The position numbers and the translations under genes were made by a program. Below the pieces are notes generated by a model. That model had not been told where the DNA came from and did no database searches. It saw only the letters and a list, made by a program, of their open reading frames with translations. A stretch of 64,000 nucleotides of DNA, taken from WTGA01 sp965214055. Its GTDB lineage: Bacteria > Pseudomonadota > Gammaproteobacteria > Arenicellales > Poriferihabitantaceae. The stretch lies in the NCBI GenBank assembly GCA_965214055.1, contig OZ243931.1, positions 1,798,001 through 1,862,000 on the forward strand, given 5' to 3'. Shown here piece by piece: positions 1 to 8,339 of this stretch (the stretch's first letter is position 1; every line of letters begins with the position of its first letter).

Positions 1-626
1 TCTGCGGCTTGATCAAGAAGCTCAGCATTCTGTGCAAGCCAGCAAATAACGGTCTGCTTTCTACGACGTAGATGATCCGCCACTATGTGCATGGCAGTAC
101 GAGTCTTACCCGCTCCGGTCGGCATGTGTAGAATGACCTTGCGAGGTTCCTTGCTCAATTCATATATTACGCGATCAGCAACCGCACGCTGATGATCGAA
201 AAGCGCATATCCAGCAGGTACTTGTGTATAGTCCGGTGCGAAATATGCAGGTGCTCGTGGGTCCTGCACAATGCCAAAAAAAGAATACAATATGGGCATG
301 GAAGATGCATCGAAAGCTTTCACACAAAGATCTTCGTAGAGATTTCGTCCGTCAGCAGTTCCAAAACGATTTGCGAGTTCGCGTGCTTTAGGTAAAGGCA
401 ACATCCTTATGATATGTTCGCGCATCGTCGGATTTGCCAACACCTCCGATGGCTCAAACAGGCGTTTTGCAAATTCTCCAAGCCTATTACCAGACGCAAG
501 TTCTGGATCAATACCTTGGAGCGTATCCATGATTGAAGGACCGAACAACTCTCGTAGCACCGTAGGTTTGGCGTTACTTAGAAGCGTTTGCAGTGTAATG
601 CCTGGTGCTGTTCCCGATGTGGCCAT
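1..626 (-). CDS. SF2 DEAD/DEAH-type helicase, N-terminal part (cut by window edge)
   Basis: About 208 N-terminal residues are visible; the rest lies beyond position 1. A Walker A motif MPTGAGKT is at residues 168-175, preceded by ALFDHQRAV (141-149), which resembles the Q-motif region of SF2 helicases. The first ~130 residues match no domain I recognise. The start ATG (624-626) has a good purine-rich ribosome site (AAGAAGGA) a few bases upstream. It is the last visible gene of the minus-strand defence-type operon, 67 nt after the DUF262 gene. An ATP-driven translocase acting on DNA is inferred; the substrate is unknown. The family beyond 'SF2 helicase' cannot be set without the C-terminal half. 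Confidence 0.75.
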   Translation of the reverse strand, partial: MATSGTAPGITLQTLLSNAKPTVLRELFGPSIMDTLQGIDPELASGNRLGEFAKRLFEPSEVLANPTMREHIIRMLPLPKARELANRFGTADGRNLYEDLCVKAFDASSMPILYSFFGIVQDPRAPAYFAPDYTQVPAGYALFDHQRAVADRVIYELSKEPRKVILHMPTGAGKTRTAMHIVADHLRRRKQTVICWLAQNAELLDQAA

Positions 627-693
627 GGATTCCTTCTTTATTATTTTTTTAGCGAGCCGTCCTTTAAACTCGCCTCTTAGACCATCATCAGCT

Positions 694-2997
694 TCAATCA
701 AGCCATTGTCGCAATTCATCCCACGCTAGTGCAGCAAGTCTGCGTGAGCGCTGCTCAATAAACTTTGCATTCCAGTCTTTTACATCGCGTATACCGTCCA
801 ACATGGGTAAGCGATTTGCACCCACAATGATCTCAGTCTTTCTCTTGAATTGCATACCTTCCTGTTTAGCTTTTTCGAGGTTCGATTTGCGGTCGTCAAG
901 GTTGTGGTCGGTTAGAGCAGAATAGAAGATCTTCTTTTTTGACCAGGCAGCGCTGCCAATTGAGGAATTCTCTGTTGCTGGAAGCAGTATAAGATTGCCA
1001 AGTGTGTCTTTCAGACGTGCATTCGCGTAAATCTCCGCGTCCCAGCCATCGGATTTGTCCAAGTTCGGTGCAACATGCTCGACAGTGAGGTAGTGTTCGC
1101 TTGTCCATTTTTCATACGACAGGTAGACCCTGTCTCCACTTGGTGTAATTGTATCTCGTGTCAACAAGCCAGGTACTATGGGATCGACTGCAGTGTGGTG
1201 TGTTGCACTGAAGAGAAGAAAGCGGGCCAGCGGTCTTGCACGCATGTAAATTGGAATATCCACAACATGATTGATCCACTCATCTTTCGAATAGAACTTC
1301 ATCTTCGATGAGTTCAGCTTGCTACGTAGTGCATCTTTTAGCTCGCTCAACTCAAGAAGGGCATTTTGATGCGTCGGGCCAGCACACAAACCGAACTTCT
1401 TGCTGGGGTCACCCTTGTCCATGATGTCTCGAAAACAGGTATCAATTCCATCAGTGCCACCTGTCGCAGCTCTTCTTAGGGCGATGAAAGCGGAAACAGC
1501 TTTCAATACTTCGATGTAAGTCGTGAAGTCATTCTCTTCCTTTCCGATAATCCAGTACCGCGACAGGATTGGAAGCGCAAGACTGGTTTTCATTGCGCTG
1601 ATAAAAGAACTAAGCAGTTTCACCCGGTCTGCTTGTACAGGGTCCGTATGGTGGCCGCCGATGCGCCAGCAATTGGTCGACACCCAATAGTCACTGCGGT
1701 ATCGCGTAACACCCGCAAGGGCACTCATGAACTGTGTTGGTCCAGACTCCACCTTCACAGATTTCTGAAAAGCTTGTCGTAGCTCCCTTCTTTGGACGCT
1801 AAGTTCCCGCGAAATCTTCCGGCCTTCCAGATAAAGCGCAAATGTTACGATAAGGTCTTTGGTTTCATTCTGCTTCTGTATGGTTCCTGGGTAATCCTCC
1901 TCCATAATTTTGTCGATTTCATAGAAATCCATCTCGCACTTTGATCCGGCATACCCGTTGCTTTCAGTATTCTCAGTAAAAATGACTTGCGGCTTCAAGG
2001 TTTCAAGTGCAGTCAACGGCTCGCCAGTCGTATTGAGCGCGTCAAAAATGTCAAATGCGGCAGTTTCATCAGCTGTTACAACCGTCGTAACGGCGATGCA
2101 GTTGCAGAAATATGCTGCAAGCATCAATGTCCTGAAATAAGAATGTGCTTCGTGCACCTTCTGAATCTGGCTGATTGCTGAAGAACCATCAGTCTCTAGA
2201 ACGTCTTGAGTTTTCTCCCACAACTGTTTACAGCCCCCGTACCCAAAGCGTTTTGCATTGAGCATCTGACATTCCTTCTCTGTATACCAATTCGAATTAT
2301 TTAAAGACTGGCAGTAGCCCTTTATGTACTTAAAGTTGTCGATAATTTTTTTGGCTTCCCGCGTTTTGCCGAGATCTGGTATCTCGAACTCCCTATCCCT
2401 GCGAGTAATGAACTTACCGAACTCCTTCAGTAAGATAGCAACCCCAGAGCGCATTTCTTCATCCGCAGCACTGTCGCTTCTGAAATCTTTCTTGGCACGT
2501 ACGATCTTGGGGAAAGGATAGAGATTGCCGAATACCTTTTGATCACCGTACACGCATTCAGCTAGTTGTCTCTCTAGGTGATCTGCTTCGATGTTCAACC
2601 AGTCTTCAATGTTAGGTGGGAATTTCGGCAGGTCTGCACGCAGTTTCCTGAGTTGTTCGATTAATGCACAGGCCACGAGTGCTAAAGTTGTCAGGCGTTG
2701 CTGTCCGTCAACTATGGAAAATGATTTCCCCTTGAACCTTGGCTCCTGTTTGTGATCTTTCACAAGGATGAGCGTTCCAAGGAATGTGAAGGCACTGGCA
2801 TGGTTCGTATTGTTCGTACGTGACAGTCGCTCAAAGTTCGAAAAGATGTCTGTCATCAGACGATCAATGTTGTTTTCCGACCAATCGTAAGATCGCTGGT
2901 ATTCGGGAATACTGAATCCGGCATTTCCATTTTCAAGGGTCGCAACCTGACACGGGGTGTATGCGCGTGCTTTGAATAACTCACTGACTTTTTTCAC
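694..2997 (-). CDS. DUF262-DUF1524 protein (GmrSD/SspE-like nuclease-NTPase)
   Basis: 767 residues. The N-terminal DUF262 (ParB-like) domain shows IPEYQRSYDW at 30-39 and the hallmark DGQQRLTTL at 97-105, which binds and hydrolyses nucleotide in the family. The C-terminal DUF1524 HNH-type nuclease region has EHVAP at 640-644, GNLILL at 667-672 and N677. This arrangement is that of GmrSD type IV restriction enzymes, which cut modified DNA, and of SspE, which responds to phosphorothioate DNA. The long middle part is probably alpha-helical. It sits 45 nt after the PLD-helicase gene and ahead of a second helicase, so it is probably the effector nuclease of this island. What modification it reads, if any, is not shown by the sequence. 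Confidence 0.85.
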   Translation of the reverse strand: MKKVSELFKARAYTPCQVATLENGNAGFSIPEYQRSYDWSENNIDRLMTDIFSNFERLSRTNNTNHASAFTFLGTLILVKDHKQEPRFKGKSFSIVDGQQRLTTLALVACALIEQLRKLRADLPKFPPNIEDWLNIEADHLERQLAECVYGDQKVFGNLYPFPKIVRAKKDFRSDSAADEEMRSGVAILLKEFGKFITRRDREFEIPDLGKTREAKKIIDNFKYIKGYCQSLNNSNWYTEKECQMLNAKRFGYGGCKQLWEKTQDVLETDGSSAISQIQKVHEAHSYFRTLMLAAYFCNCIAVTTVVTADETAAFDIFDALNTTGEPLTALETLKPQVIFTENTESNGYAGSKCEMDFYEIDKIMEEDYPGTIQKQNETKDLIVTFALYLEGRKISRELSVQRRELRQAFQKSVKVESGPTQFMSALAGVTRYRSDYWVSTNCWRIGGHHTDPVQADRVKLLSSFISAMKTSLALPILSRYWIIGKEENDFTTYIEVLKAVSAFIALRRAATGGTDGIDTCFRDIMDKGDPSKKFGLCAGPTHQNALLELSELKDALRSKLNSSKMKFYSKDEWINHVVDIPIYMRARPLARFLLFSATHHTAVDPIVPGLLTRDTITPSGDRVYLSYEKWTSEHYLTVEHVAPNLDKSDGWDAEIYANARLKDTLGNLILLPATENSSIGSAAWSKKKIFYSALTDHNLDDRKSNLEKAKQEGMQFKRKTEIIVGANRLPMLDGIRDVKDWNAKFIEQRSRRLAALAWDELRQWLD

Positions 2998-3042
2998 TAT
3001 TTCCCTTCATTCCCTTATGCTTGTTTTTGTTCAATTTTTTCT

Positions 3043-5205
3043 TCAAATCACATGCTCCAGATCGTAGGCTCGCAACACAGGGGCTAGGGCAGTATAGGCT
3101 TCGGATCGATTCTTTGACAGGGATGAAAACTCCGCCACACGGAAGAGTTCAGATTTGATTAGGCGCTTTGCGTAGTCAGAGTCGGTGTCGAACCCTTGTG
3201 GTAGCACCACGATGAAGTCATGGATGATGGCTACCTTTTTACCAGGCGCGAGTCGCAAAATTCGACCGCGCCGCTGGACAAATTGCCGTGGGTCGCGTGA
3301 ACTCGCGAGAATATAAGCAGTGCTGCATGCAGGGACATCAATACCTTCATCAAGACACCGAATCGCAACCATAGCATCGATAATGCCAAGCCGAAAATTT
3401 TCCAGGATATTGTTACGGTCCTTGCGGGACTCGCGTGAGGTGAAGCGCGAAACATTCCATGACATGCCATGTAACATGCTGCTGATGGCTTCGACCTGTC
3501 TCTTGTTTTGAGCGTTGTTATCTTCTGAGACCTTACCCCCTTCGTCAGTTTCTACAGTGCCATCACCACAATAGAAAAGCGTGTGCCGAGTTGGTTTTTC
3601 TTTGACCAACATTGCCTGCAGCGCCGGAAGCTTATTGGCCGCGGAACCAACAAGTCGAGCCCGCTGCATCAGGAGTGCAGTAAGTTGAGGGGTCATCTCT
3701 TTCACTTTGCCACCCTGTTGAGACACGATCTTTCCAATCTGTTCTGACAGTCCGATAAATTCTTCTGCTTCTTCTTCCGTGAACTCCACGAGGTGTGGGT
3801 AGTAGGCATAGGGCGTAAGAACCTTGTCCTCGACGGCCTGTTTCAAGGTATAGCTTGAAACGATGTCTCCATAGAACTCGTTCAGTCGTTCATTTCGCTC
3901 TTCGTTAAGATAATGTTTAGGTGTTGCTGAAAGGCCGATACGGTATCTTGCGTGTTTCGGCAGGACGCCTTCAAACGCTTTTGAGGTATGGTGATGGCAT
4001 TCATCGCCGATCCAAAACAGGCGGTTCCCTTTTATCTTTGCTAGGCATTCCTGAAACTCGGGGCTCTTGAGTGTTCGATTCACGACGACAATCGCCGCAA
4101 AGCTCCGGCTTTTCATGGTCAACTCATGGACCATATTTTGCAGCTTGTCCCCCCACTGTGTGCGGGAGACATAACACTTCAGTGGATAGATGTTGAATTT
4201 TGAAAGAATATCTACCCATTGATCAGCAAGGTTCTGGTAGGGTACAGCAATCACGCAGGTGAGACTGTTGATTTTTTCAGAAAGTTTAACGATTGCATGA
4301 ACCGCAGTGATCGTCTTGCCGGCGCCGGTCGCAAGGTCGAATATTCCCTGAAAATCACCTACGGCCTTCCAAGCTTCAAGCGCGGCAATTTGGTGATTAC
4401 GCATCTTAAAAGGCTGACCGTTAATCGTTGACGGGTCGTATGGTTTGCTCGATCTCGTACTGATTACCATGTTAGCCTTTGAGAAAATGCGTTCGGCAAT
4501 CTCTGCTTCAATCTCGGGGTCCGGCATGTAGCCCATCGACCGCGCCGTCAAGATCAGTTTTTCCTTAACGGCCGTCGGGATGTCTATAACCACCGTGGAT
4601 CGGCTCTTGTTTTGCCAAAGTCTGTTGAAGCTATCGATGTGTGGATCGTAGAACTCCGCATGTTCAGGAATCCATGTCCTGAAAACATTGATCGACTCAA
4701 AGTTGTACGTCGGGAGCAAGGCATGAGTGCTCTCGTTAGCAGAGCCAGCGAAGACCACCTTGTCACCCGCTTTATCAGAGAGGATTCCGATCTTATCATG
4801 ATACATACCGCGCTCACGGAGTGCGATCTTCACGTCGAGGCGTCCATGTGCTACGAGCCAGGACAAGGTCTCAAAGCGGTTCTGGAACAACTCATCGTAG
4901 ACATTCGAGATCATCGACAACAACTTAGCACCTATCTTGTCGGAAATCTCCTTTTCCTTATATCCTTGACTGATGGCTTCGAGGTCCTCACTATCTGAGA
5001 AGGCGCCGAGGATAAGCCTAATCTGCCCACCATTTCTAACGAAAACGGATAAGGCTTGTGCTGCATAGCTGATTGTTGAGGCAGAAAAAAACCCAACGGC
5101 ACGGTCGTAACGATTTGCCACAGAAAGTACCGGGAAGTAGAAATCTTTCAGAAGATTATCTTGATCCGACTTATAGACGCCCTTGTGGCTCAGTTCCCGC
5201 AACAT
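3043..5205 (-). CDS. PLD-type nuclease fused to SF2 helicase
   Basis: 720 residues. An N-terminal phospholipase-D-like domain (about 1-200) carries HDK at 136-138 followed by GSANES at 154-159, the single HKD-type motif of PLD nucleases. A DEAD/DEAH helicase follows, with Walker A ATGAGKT 292-298, Walker B DECH 401-404, SATP 426-429 and motif VI QRRGRILR 644-651. PLD-helicase fusions act as restriction-type effectors in several defence systems, including those listed as 'DNA phosphorothioation system restriction enzyme'. It starts 6 nt after the stop of the 158-residue protein, so translation is probably coupled. Function as a translocating nuclease is inferred from domains; the target is unknown. 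Confidence 0.85.
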   Translation of the reverse strand: MLRELSHKGVYKSDQDNLLKDFYFPVLSVANRYDRAVGFFSASTISYAAQALSVFVRNGGQIRLILGAFSDSEDLEAISQGYKEKEISDKIGAKLLSMISNVYDELFQNRFETLSWLVAHGRLDVKIALRERGMYHDKIGILSDKAGDKVVFAGSANESTHALLPTYNFESINVFRTWIPEHAEFYDPHIDSFNRLWQNKSRSTVVIDIPTAVKEKLILTARSMGYMPDPEIEAEIAERIFSKANMVISTRSSKPYDPSTINGQPFKMRNHQIAALEAWKAVGDFQGIFDLATGAGKTITAVHAIVKLSEKINSLTCVIAVPYQNLADQWVDILSKFNIYPLKCYVSRTQWGDKLQNMVHELTMKSRSFAAIVVVNRTLKSPEFQECLAKIKGNRLFWIGDECHHHTSKAFEGVLPKHARYRIGLSATPKHYLNEERNERLNEFYGDIVSSYTLKQAVEDKVLTPYAYYPHLVEFTEEEAEEFIGLSEQIGKIVSQQGGKVKEMTPQLTALLMQRARLVGSAANKLPALQAMLVKEKPTRHTLFYCGDGTVETDEGGKVSEDNNAQNKRQVEAISSMLHGMSWNVSRFTSRESRKDRNNILENFRLGIIDAMVAIRCLDEGIDVPACSTAYILASSRDPRQFVQRRGRILRLAPGKKVAIIHDFIVVLPQGFDTDSDYAKRLIKSELFRVAEFSSLSKNRSEAYTALAPVLRAYDLEHVI

Positions 5206-5211
5206 TATAGT

Positions 5212-5688
5212 TTAGTCGAACTTAATCCCCGACAAATCGGGCTCTTCATCATCGGTGTTCAGATAGCCTTGCTCATTCAGTAGTTCCTGAATGTCCCTGT
5301 CGGGATATTCGTCGCCACCACGCTGCATCGATTCATGGATGATCTGAAGACCGCCGTTTGCATACTCTTCAAAGATTTCTGCACAGTGACGTTCTTCGCC
5401 ATCCTTAAGAATCTCAGGGTCTTTGGATTCTGCAAGGGCAATGAGGTAGATTAAATCTTCCGCATCACCGCGTTCAAACTGCTGATAGGATATATCCTCG
5501 ACACCTTTATCCTTGTCGAGTGGCAGACGTCGCTTTTCTGAGTAGCCAAGTAGAGCCGCAAAACATAGAAGTTCCCGGATCGTTGGGAACAGTGTACGAT
5601 CTGTTTCATTAAGTTTCTGTACCGCCAAGCGTTGAACCATCTCTTCATAGACGCGGCTTCTGTTAATGTTAGGTGCGCGCAGATTCAT
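5212..5688 (-). CDS. Small acidic protein resembling Dnd system-associated protein 4
   Basis: 158 residues, acidic, no signal peptide or membrane segment. The region FPTIRELLCFAALLGYSEKR (35-54) followed by an alpha-helical middle part and an acidic tail ending SGIKFD is what I associate with the 'dnd system-associated protein 4' family, which is found beside DndD-like ATPases. I rely on memory of that family, so the name is tentative. It overlaps the 3' end of the ATPase gene by 4 nt (ATGA-type junction) and precedes the PLD-helicase by 6 nt, so it is translationally linked to both. A likely role is adaptor or partner of the SMC-like ATPase; its biochemical function is not known to me. Confidence 0.6.
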   Translation of the reverse strand: MNLRAPNINRSRVYEEMVQRLAVQKLNETDRTLFPTIRELLCFAALLGYSEKRRLPLDKDKGVEDISYQQFERGDAEDLIYLIALAESKDPEILKDGEERHCAEIFEEYANGGLQIIHESMQRGGDEYPDRDIQELLNEQGYLNTDDEEPDLSGIKFD

Positions 5689-7709
5689 GAGCCTGCAATC
5701 TCCATGATTTTCGTACCATCAAATTCGGCATTGAAGACGACTGTGTCAAACTCTTTGCCTCCAAAAAACCGGCTATCTGGCTCACGGGTGCCGGCCGGTT
5801 CTGTGTTGTGTCGGACGAGCACATATTCTGCTCCTAGACGGTCTTTCATAATATCGAGCACACTTTCTGAACCTTGCGATTTCGAGACGAGAAGAACGAC
5901 CTGTCGAGCCATTTTAGGGATGAACTCCGCCGTTGCTGCACGGTAAGCCTCATCAAGTTGGCCGAATGGCGAATCGAGAACTAACGGAGCAATTGTGCCG
6001 GGGAGAAGCCGATAATCTTTAGCATTCTCGCGCACCTTTGCAAACTCGACAAGAGCGGCAGTGAAGGCAAGACCTAGGAGTTGGTTCTCCCCACTGGATT
6101 TCGGAAGGGCCGTGTCATCTGCATTGACGAGGCTGATAACATAGTCGTCGGTCATGTGCAGATGCAGGACCTTGCGAGCCGTGGCTTCGAGAATGCGTTG
6201 AATGTTGATACGCAGGAATTCGCGGGCCTGGTCTTCTTCACTAGCGAGCTGCTGTTCTAGCTGATCCATGATGGTTTTGCAGAGATTGTGCCGACGAACA
6301 TAGATTGCGGTCCATTCGTTCTGCTTGGCAAATTTCATGATCTTATTTTTGATCTGATTCTTCTCTTCTTCGGCACTGTTAATCTTGTTACGTAGTTCAC
6401 CGACCTTTTGGTCAATAGATCGCAGATCATCCTTGAGTTCGCCACGCCGTCGTTCCCGGTCAGCAATTTCCTCAGTGTTAATTCCCTTGAGTTTGTCACA
6501 AATATCGGCAAGCTTTTCTTCGATCTTCGCGCACTCCTCATTCGCGTCGGCAAGTCTCTCTTTCGCTTTGACGAGTCGTCCTGGCGCTTTGGCCCGCCCC
6601 GATTTTAAAGCCGACAGGCGTGCGCGCACCTTGTAGATCCGGTCTCGCATCACTTGGTTTGCGGCCTTATCTAGAAGACTTGCGACTTTCTTACTCTCGG
6701 GGCTGCCTGGTTTGAGTTCCGCACCACAGATGCACTCTTCAGCATCAAGAATATCTTTCACGAATTCTTCATTGTATGGGGATGGAATCTGACCCCGATG
6801 CTCTTTCTCATTTAGGAAAGAGAAAGTCTCTTCGGTGATCCGTTTAGAGACGATGAAACGGCCGTCCTCTCCGAGCCACTTGTAGACTTCATCTTCGTAT
6901 TCCTTACGACGCTTTTTCTCACGTACAAATTGCGTGTTCAGGTCATCTCGGTTTTGTTGCAGGTTCTTCGCCGCTGCAGTATTACGCAGCTTTTCCTCGA
7001 TATCTTTGATCTGTTGCTCGGTCTCTTCTCGCTTCTTTTTTCTTTGTGCGATATGAGACTTGTCGTCTTGAATCCGTTTTATCAGATCATTGAGATCGCT
7101 GTTCAGTGCCTTGATCTGTTTCGTTGCCCTGTCTGACGGAATTTTTCTGAGAAAGTAATCCGAAACTGCTTTCAAGTCCTCAATCGCGGTTTCAATCAGG
7201 GAGCATCCAAGGATGTCACGCACAGCACTTTTGATCGAACTGGAATTATTTTCCCCAAGGAAAAATTCCGCATGTTCTCCGTCAAATAGAAAGTGCGACG
7301 CCATGTCGCCCGGGATAACAGTATTGATGAAGGTATCCGGCGAATACAAGGAGACCTGACTGCCATCGTCAATTCGAGCCACCACGAACTCACGATCGGA
7401 CGAACTATTGAAGTGTGAGTAACGCTTGGCGGTATAGCTGTTTTCATTGTGTTTGAAGAATACTTCGACCGAGGCCTCCTTGCGTCCGGCTTTTCGGGCA
7501 TCATAGTTAAGAATATCTTCCCGTTTTTCAAAGCGGGCCGTTGTTTCACCATAAAAGCACCAAAGCAGAGCATTTAGAAGTGTCGTCTTGCCGACACCAT
7601 TTTCTGCGTAGATGATTGTGACGTTCTTCTCAGGGTCTCCCGAAAACCGGATAGATGTCCTCCCGTGAAAGCACCGAAAATCTTTAAGCCTGATCTCTTC
7701 AAGAATCAT
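5685..7709 (-). CDS. DndD-like SMC/Rad50-family ATPase
   Basis: 674 residues from the ATG at 7707-7709. An in-frame ATG at 7742 would add 11 residues, but the 7709 start lies just inside the end of the small upstream gene and begins with MILEEIRLKDFRCF, as the family does. Walker A AENGVGKT is at 35-42. Two long coiled-coil arms (about 180-500) flank a CIC motif that resembles a zinc hook. The signature-like SSGENQLLGLAF and Walker B LVLDSPFGQLD (576-586) come near the C-terminus. This is the head-coil-hook layout of DndD and RecF/Rad50-like ATPases. DndD is known to work in DNA phosphorothioation, but no DndC sulfurtransferase is present here, so a pure defence role is more likely. Confidence 0.8.
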   Translation of the reverse strand: MILEEIRLKDFRCFHGRTSIRFSGDPEKNVTIIYAENGVGKTTLLNALLWCFYGETTARFEKREDILNYDARKAGRKEASVEVFFKHNENSYTAKRYSHFNSSSDREFVVARIDDGSQVSLYSPDTFINTVIPGDMASHFLFDGEHAEFFLGENNSSSIKSAVRDILGCSLIETAIEDLKAVSDYFLRKIPSDRATKQIKALNSDLNDLIKRIQDDKSHIAQRKKKREETEQQIKDIEEKLRNTAAAKNLQQNRDDLNTQFVREKKRRKEYEDEVYKWLGEDGRFIVSKRITEETFSFLNEKEHRGQIPSPYNEEFVKDILDAEECICGAELKPGSPESKKVASLLDKAANQVMRDRIYKVRARLSALKSGRAKAPGRLVKAKERLADANEECAKIEEKLADICDKLKGINTEEIADRERRRGELKDDLRSIDQKVGELRNKINSAEEEKNQIKNKIMKFAKQNEWTAIYVRRHNLCKTIMDQLEQQLASEEDQAREFLRINIQRILEATARKVLHLHMTDDYVISLVNADDTALPKSSGENQLLGLAFTAALVEFAKVRENAKDYRLLPGTIAPLVLDSPFGQLDEAYRAATAEFIPKMARQVVLLVSKSQGSESVLDIMKDRLGAEYVLVRHNTEPAGTREPDSRFFGGKEFDTVVFNAEFDGTKIMEIAGS

Positions 7710-7875
7710 CCGCGTGATCTCCCTGCTTTGTATGGCGTTCAATCAACTCACGTAACTTCTTTCGGCGCTCTGTTTTTACATTACGCTTCTCGAAAAAATA
7801 TTCTCTTTCCAATCCGACTATTTCACGAATGATATGATCGTTCTTATTATCCTGTATTCTTTCTTCCTCTGTCAT
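7699..7875 (-). CDS. Small charged protein (58 aa) heading the defence operon
   Basis: An open frame from ATG 7873-7875 to TGA 7699-7701, starting MTEEERIQDNKNDHIIREIV. It is rich in Glu, Arg and Lys and predicted almost wholly helical, with no Cys. A GGTAGGTAAAG ribosome-site region lies about 8 nt upstream. Its last codons overlap the ATPase start by 11 nt, which is typical of co-translated partners. I do not recognise a family. Position suggests a small partner or regulator of the SMC-like ATPase, in the way other SMC ATPases have small middle components; that is inference only. Confidence 0.6.
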   Translation of the reverse strand: MTEEERIQDNKNDHIIREIVGLEREYFFEKRNVKTERRKKLRELIERHTKQGDHADDS

Positions 7876-7889
7876 AGAGCTTACTTTAC

Positions 7890-8042
7890 CTACCCAAAAT
7901 TAGGCATATGTCCACCACTTGGATACTCTGCACAGATCGTGATGTAGCTGAGGATCGGCCTTGTCGTAGGCTTATGTTGGACGGTGAGTTTGCGGATGAG
8001 TGGCCCGTTCTCAGCGACTTCCCTATTTCGAATATCAGGACA
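7890..8042 (-). pseudogene. Possible 3' remnant of a gene lost upstream of the defence operon
   Basis: Read on the minus strand, a frame open from 8042 to the TAG at 7890-7892 encodes about 50 residues ending PILSYITICAEYPSGGHMPN plus two more residues. This reads like a folded-protein C-terminus, not noise. Its stop lies 14 nt before the small-protein ATG, which is normal operon spacing. There is no start codon; the frame is closed by a TGA at 8043-8045 and an insertion sequence begins at 8134. I infer a truncated first gene of the operon. The family is not recognised, and a chance open frame is possible. Confidence 0.4.
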
Positions 8043-8120
8043 TCAGTTCTTTGACAAGACTGGTTGACCTTCTATTAGTGTTGTCAGCACTTCGAGTCAG
8101 GTATGACTATCCATTGAGGG

Positions 8121-8126
8121 ATTATA
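8121..8126 (-). promoter_or_regulatory. Candidate -10 element reading into the defence operon
   Basis: On the minus strand TATAAT lies 8 bp outside the insertion-sequence end and about 245 bp upstream of the small-protein start. A 17-bp spacer would place the -35 region inside the terminal inverted repeat (TTCTCT, 3 of 6 matches). Only the -10 is convincing. It could be a hybrid promoter created by the insertion. Confidence 0.3.
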
Positions 8127-8133
8127 TACTTAA

Positions 8134-8160
8134 TTAGTGTCTGAGAGAAAACCCTCTGAT
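8134..8160 (+). repeat. IS left terminal inverted repeat
   Basis: Pairs with 9909-9934 read on the other strand. The shared core is TTAGTGT, then two or three variable bases, then AGAAAACCC, then a degenerate AGAT/TGAT end. It marks the 3' side of the transposase gene. Confidence 0.8.
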
Positions 8161-8339
8161 TTTGCGTAATCGGATGACTGAAATCAATTTTTGCAGGTTC
8201 CCTCCGACGGATGCGGAGGAGATTTTCGCTCAATGCCGCTTGTTTTCAGCTGTTTGAGGCACGATTTGGTGGAATTGTACGCTCCAGGCCATAGGAGTCC
8301 CTCCCCGTCGGTGCGGGGGCAGACCGGGTAAAAAGGGCG

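Noticed and set aside
1..7875. A complete Dnd phosphorothioation system
   Set aside because: No cysteine desulfurase, DndB, DndC sulfurtransferase or DndE is present; only a DndD-like ATPase and associated-type genes.
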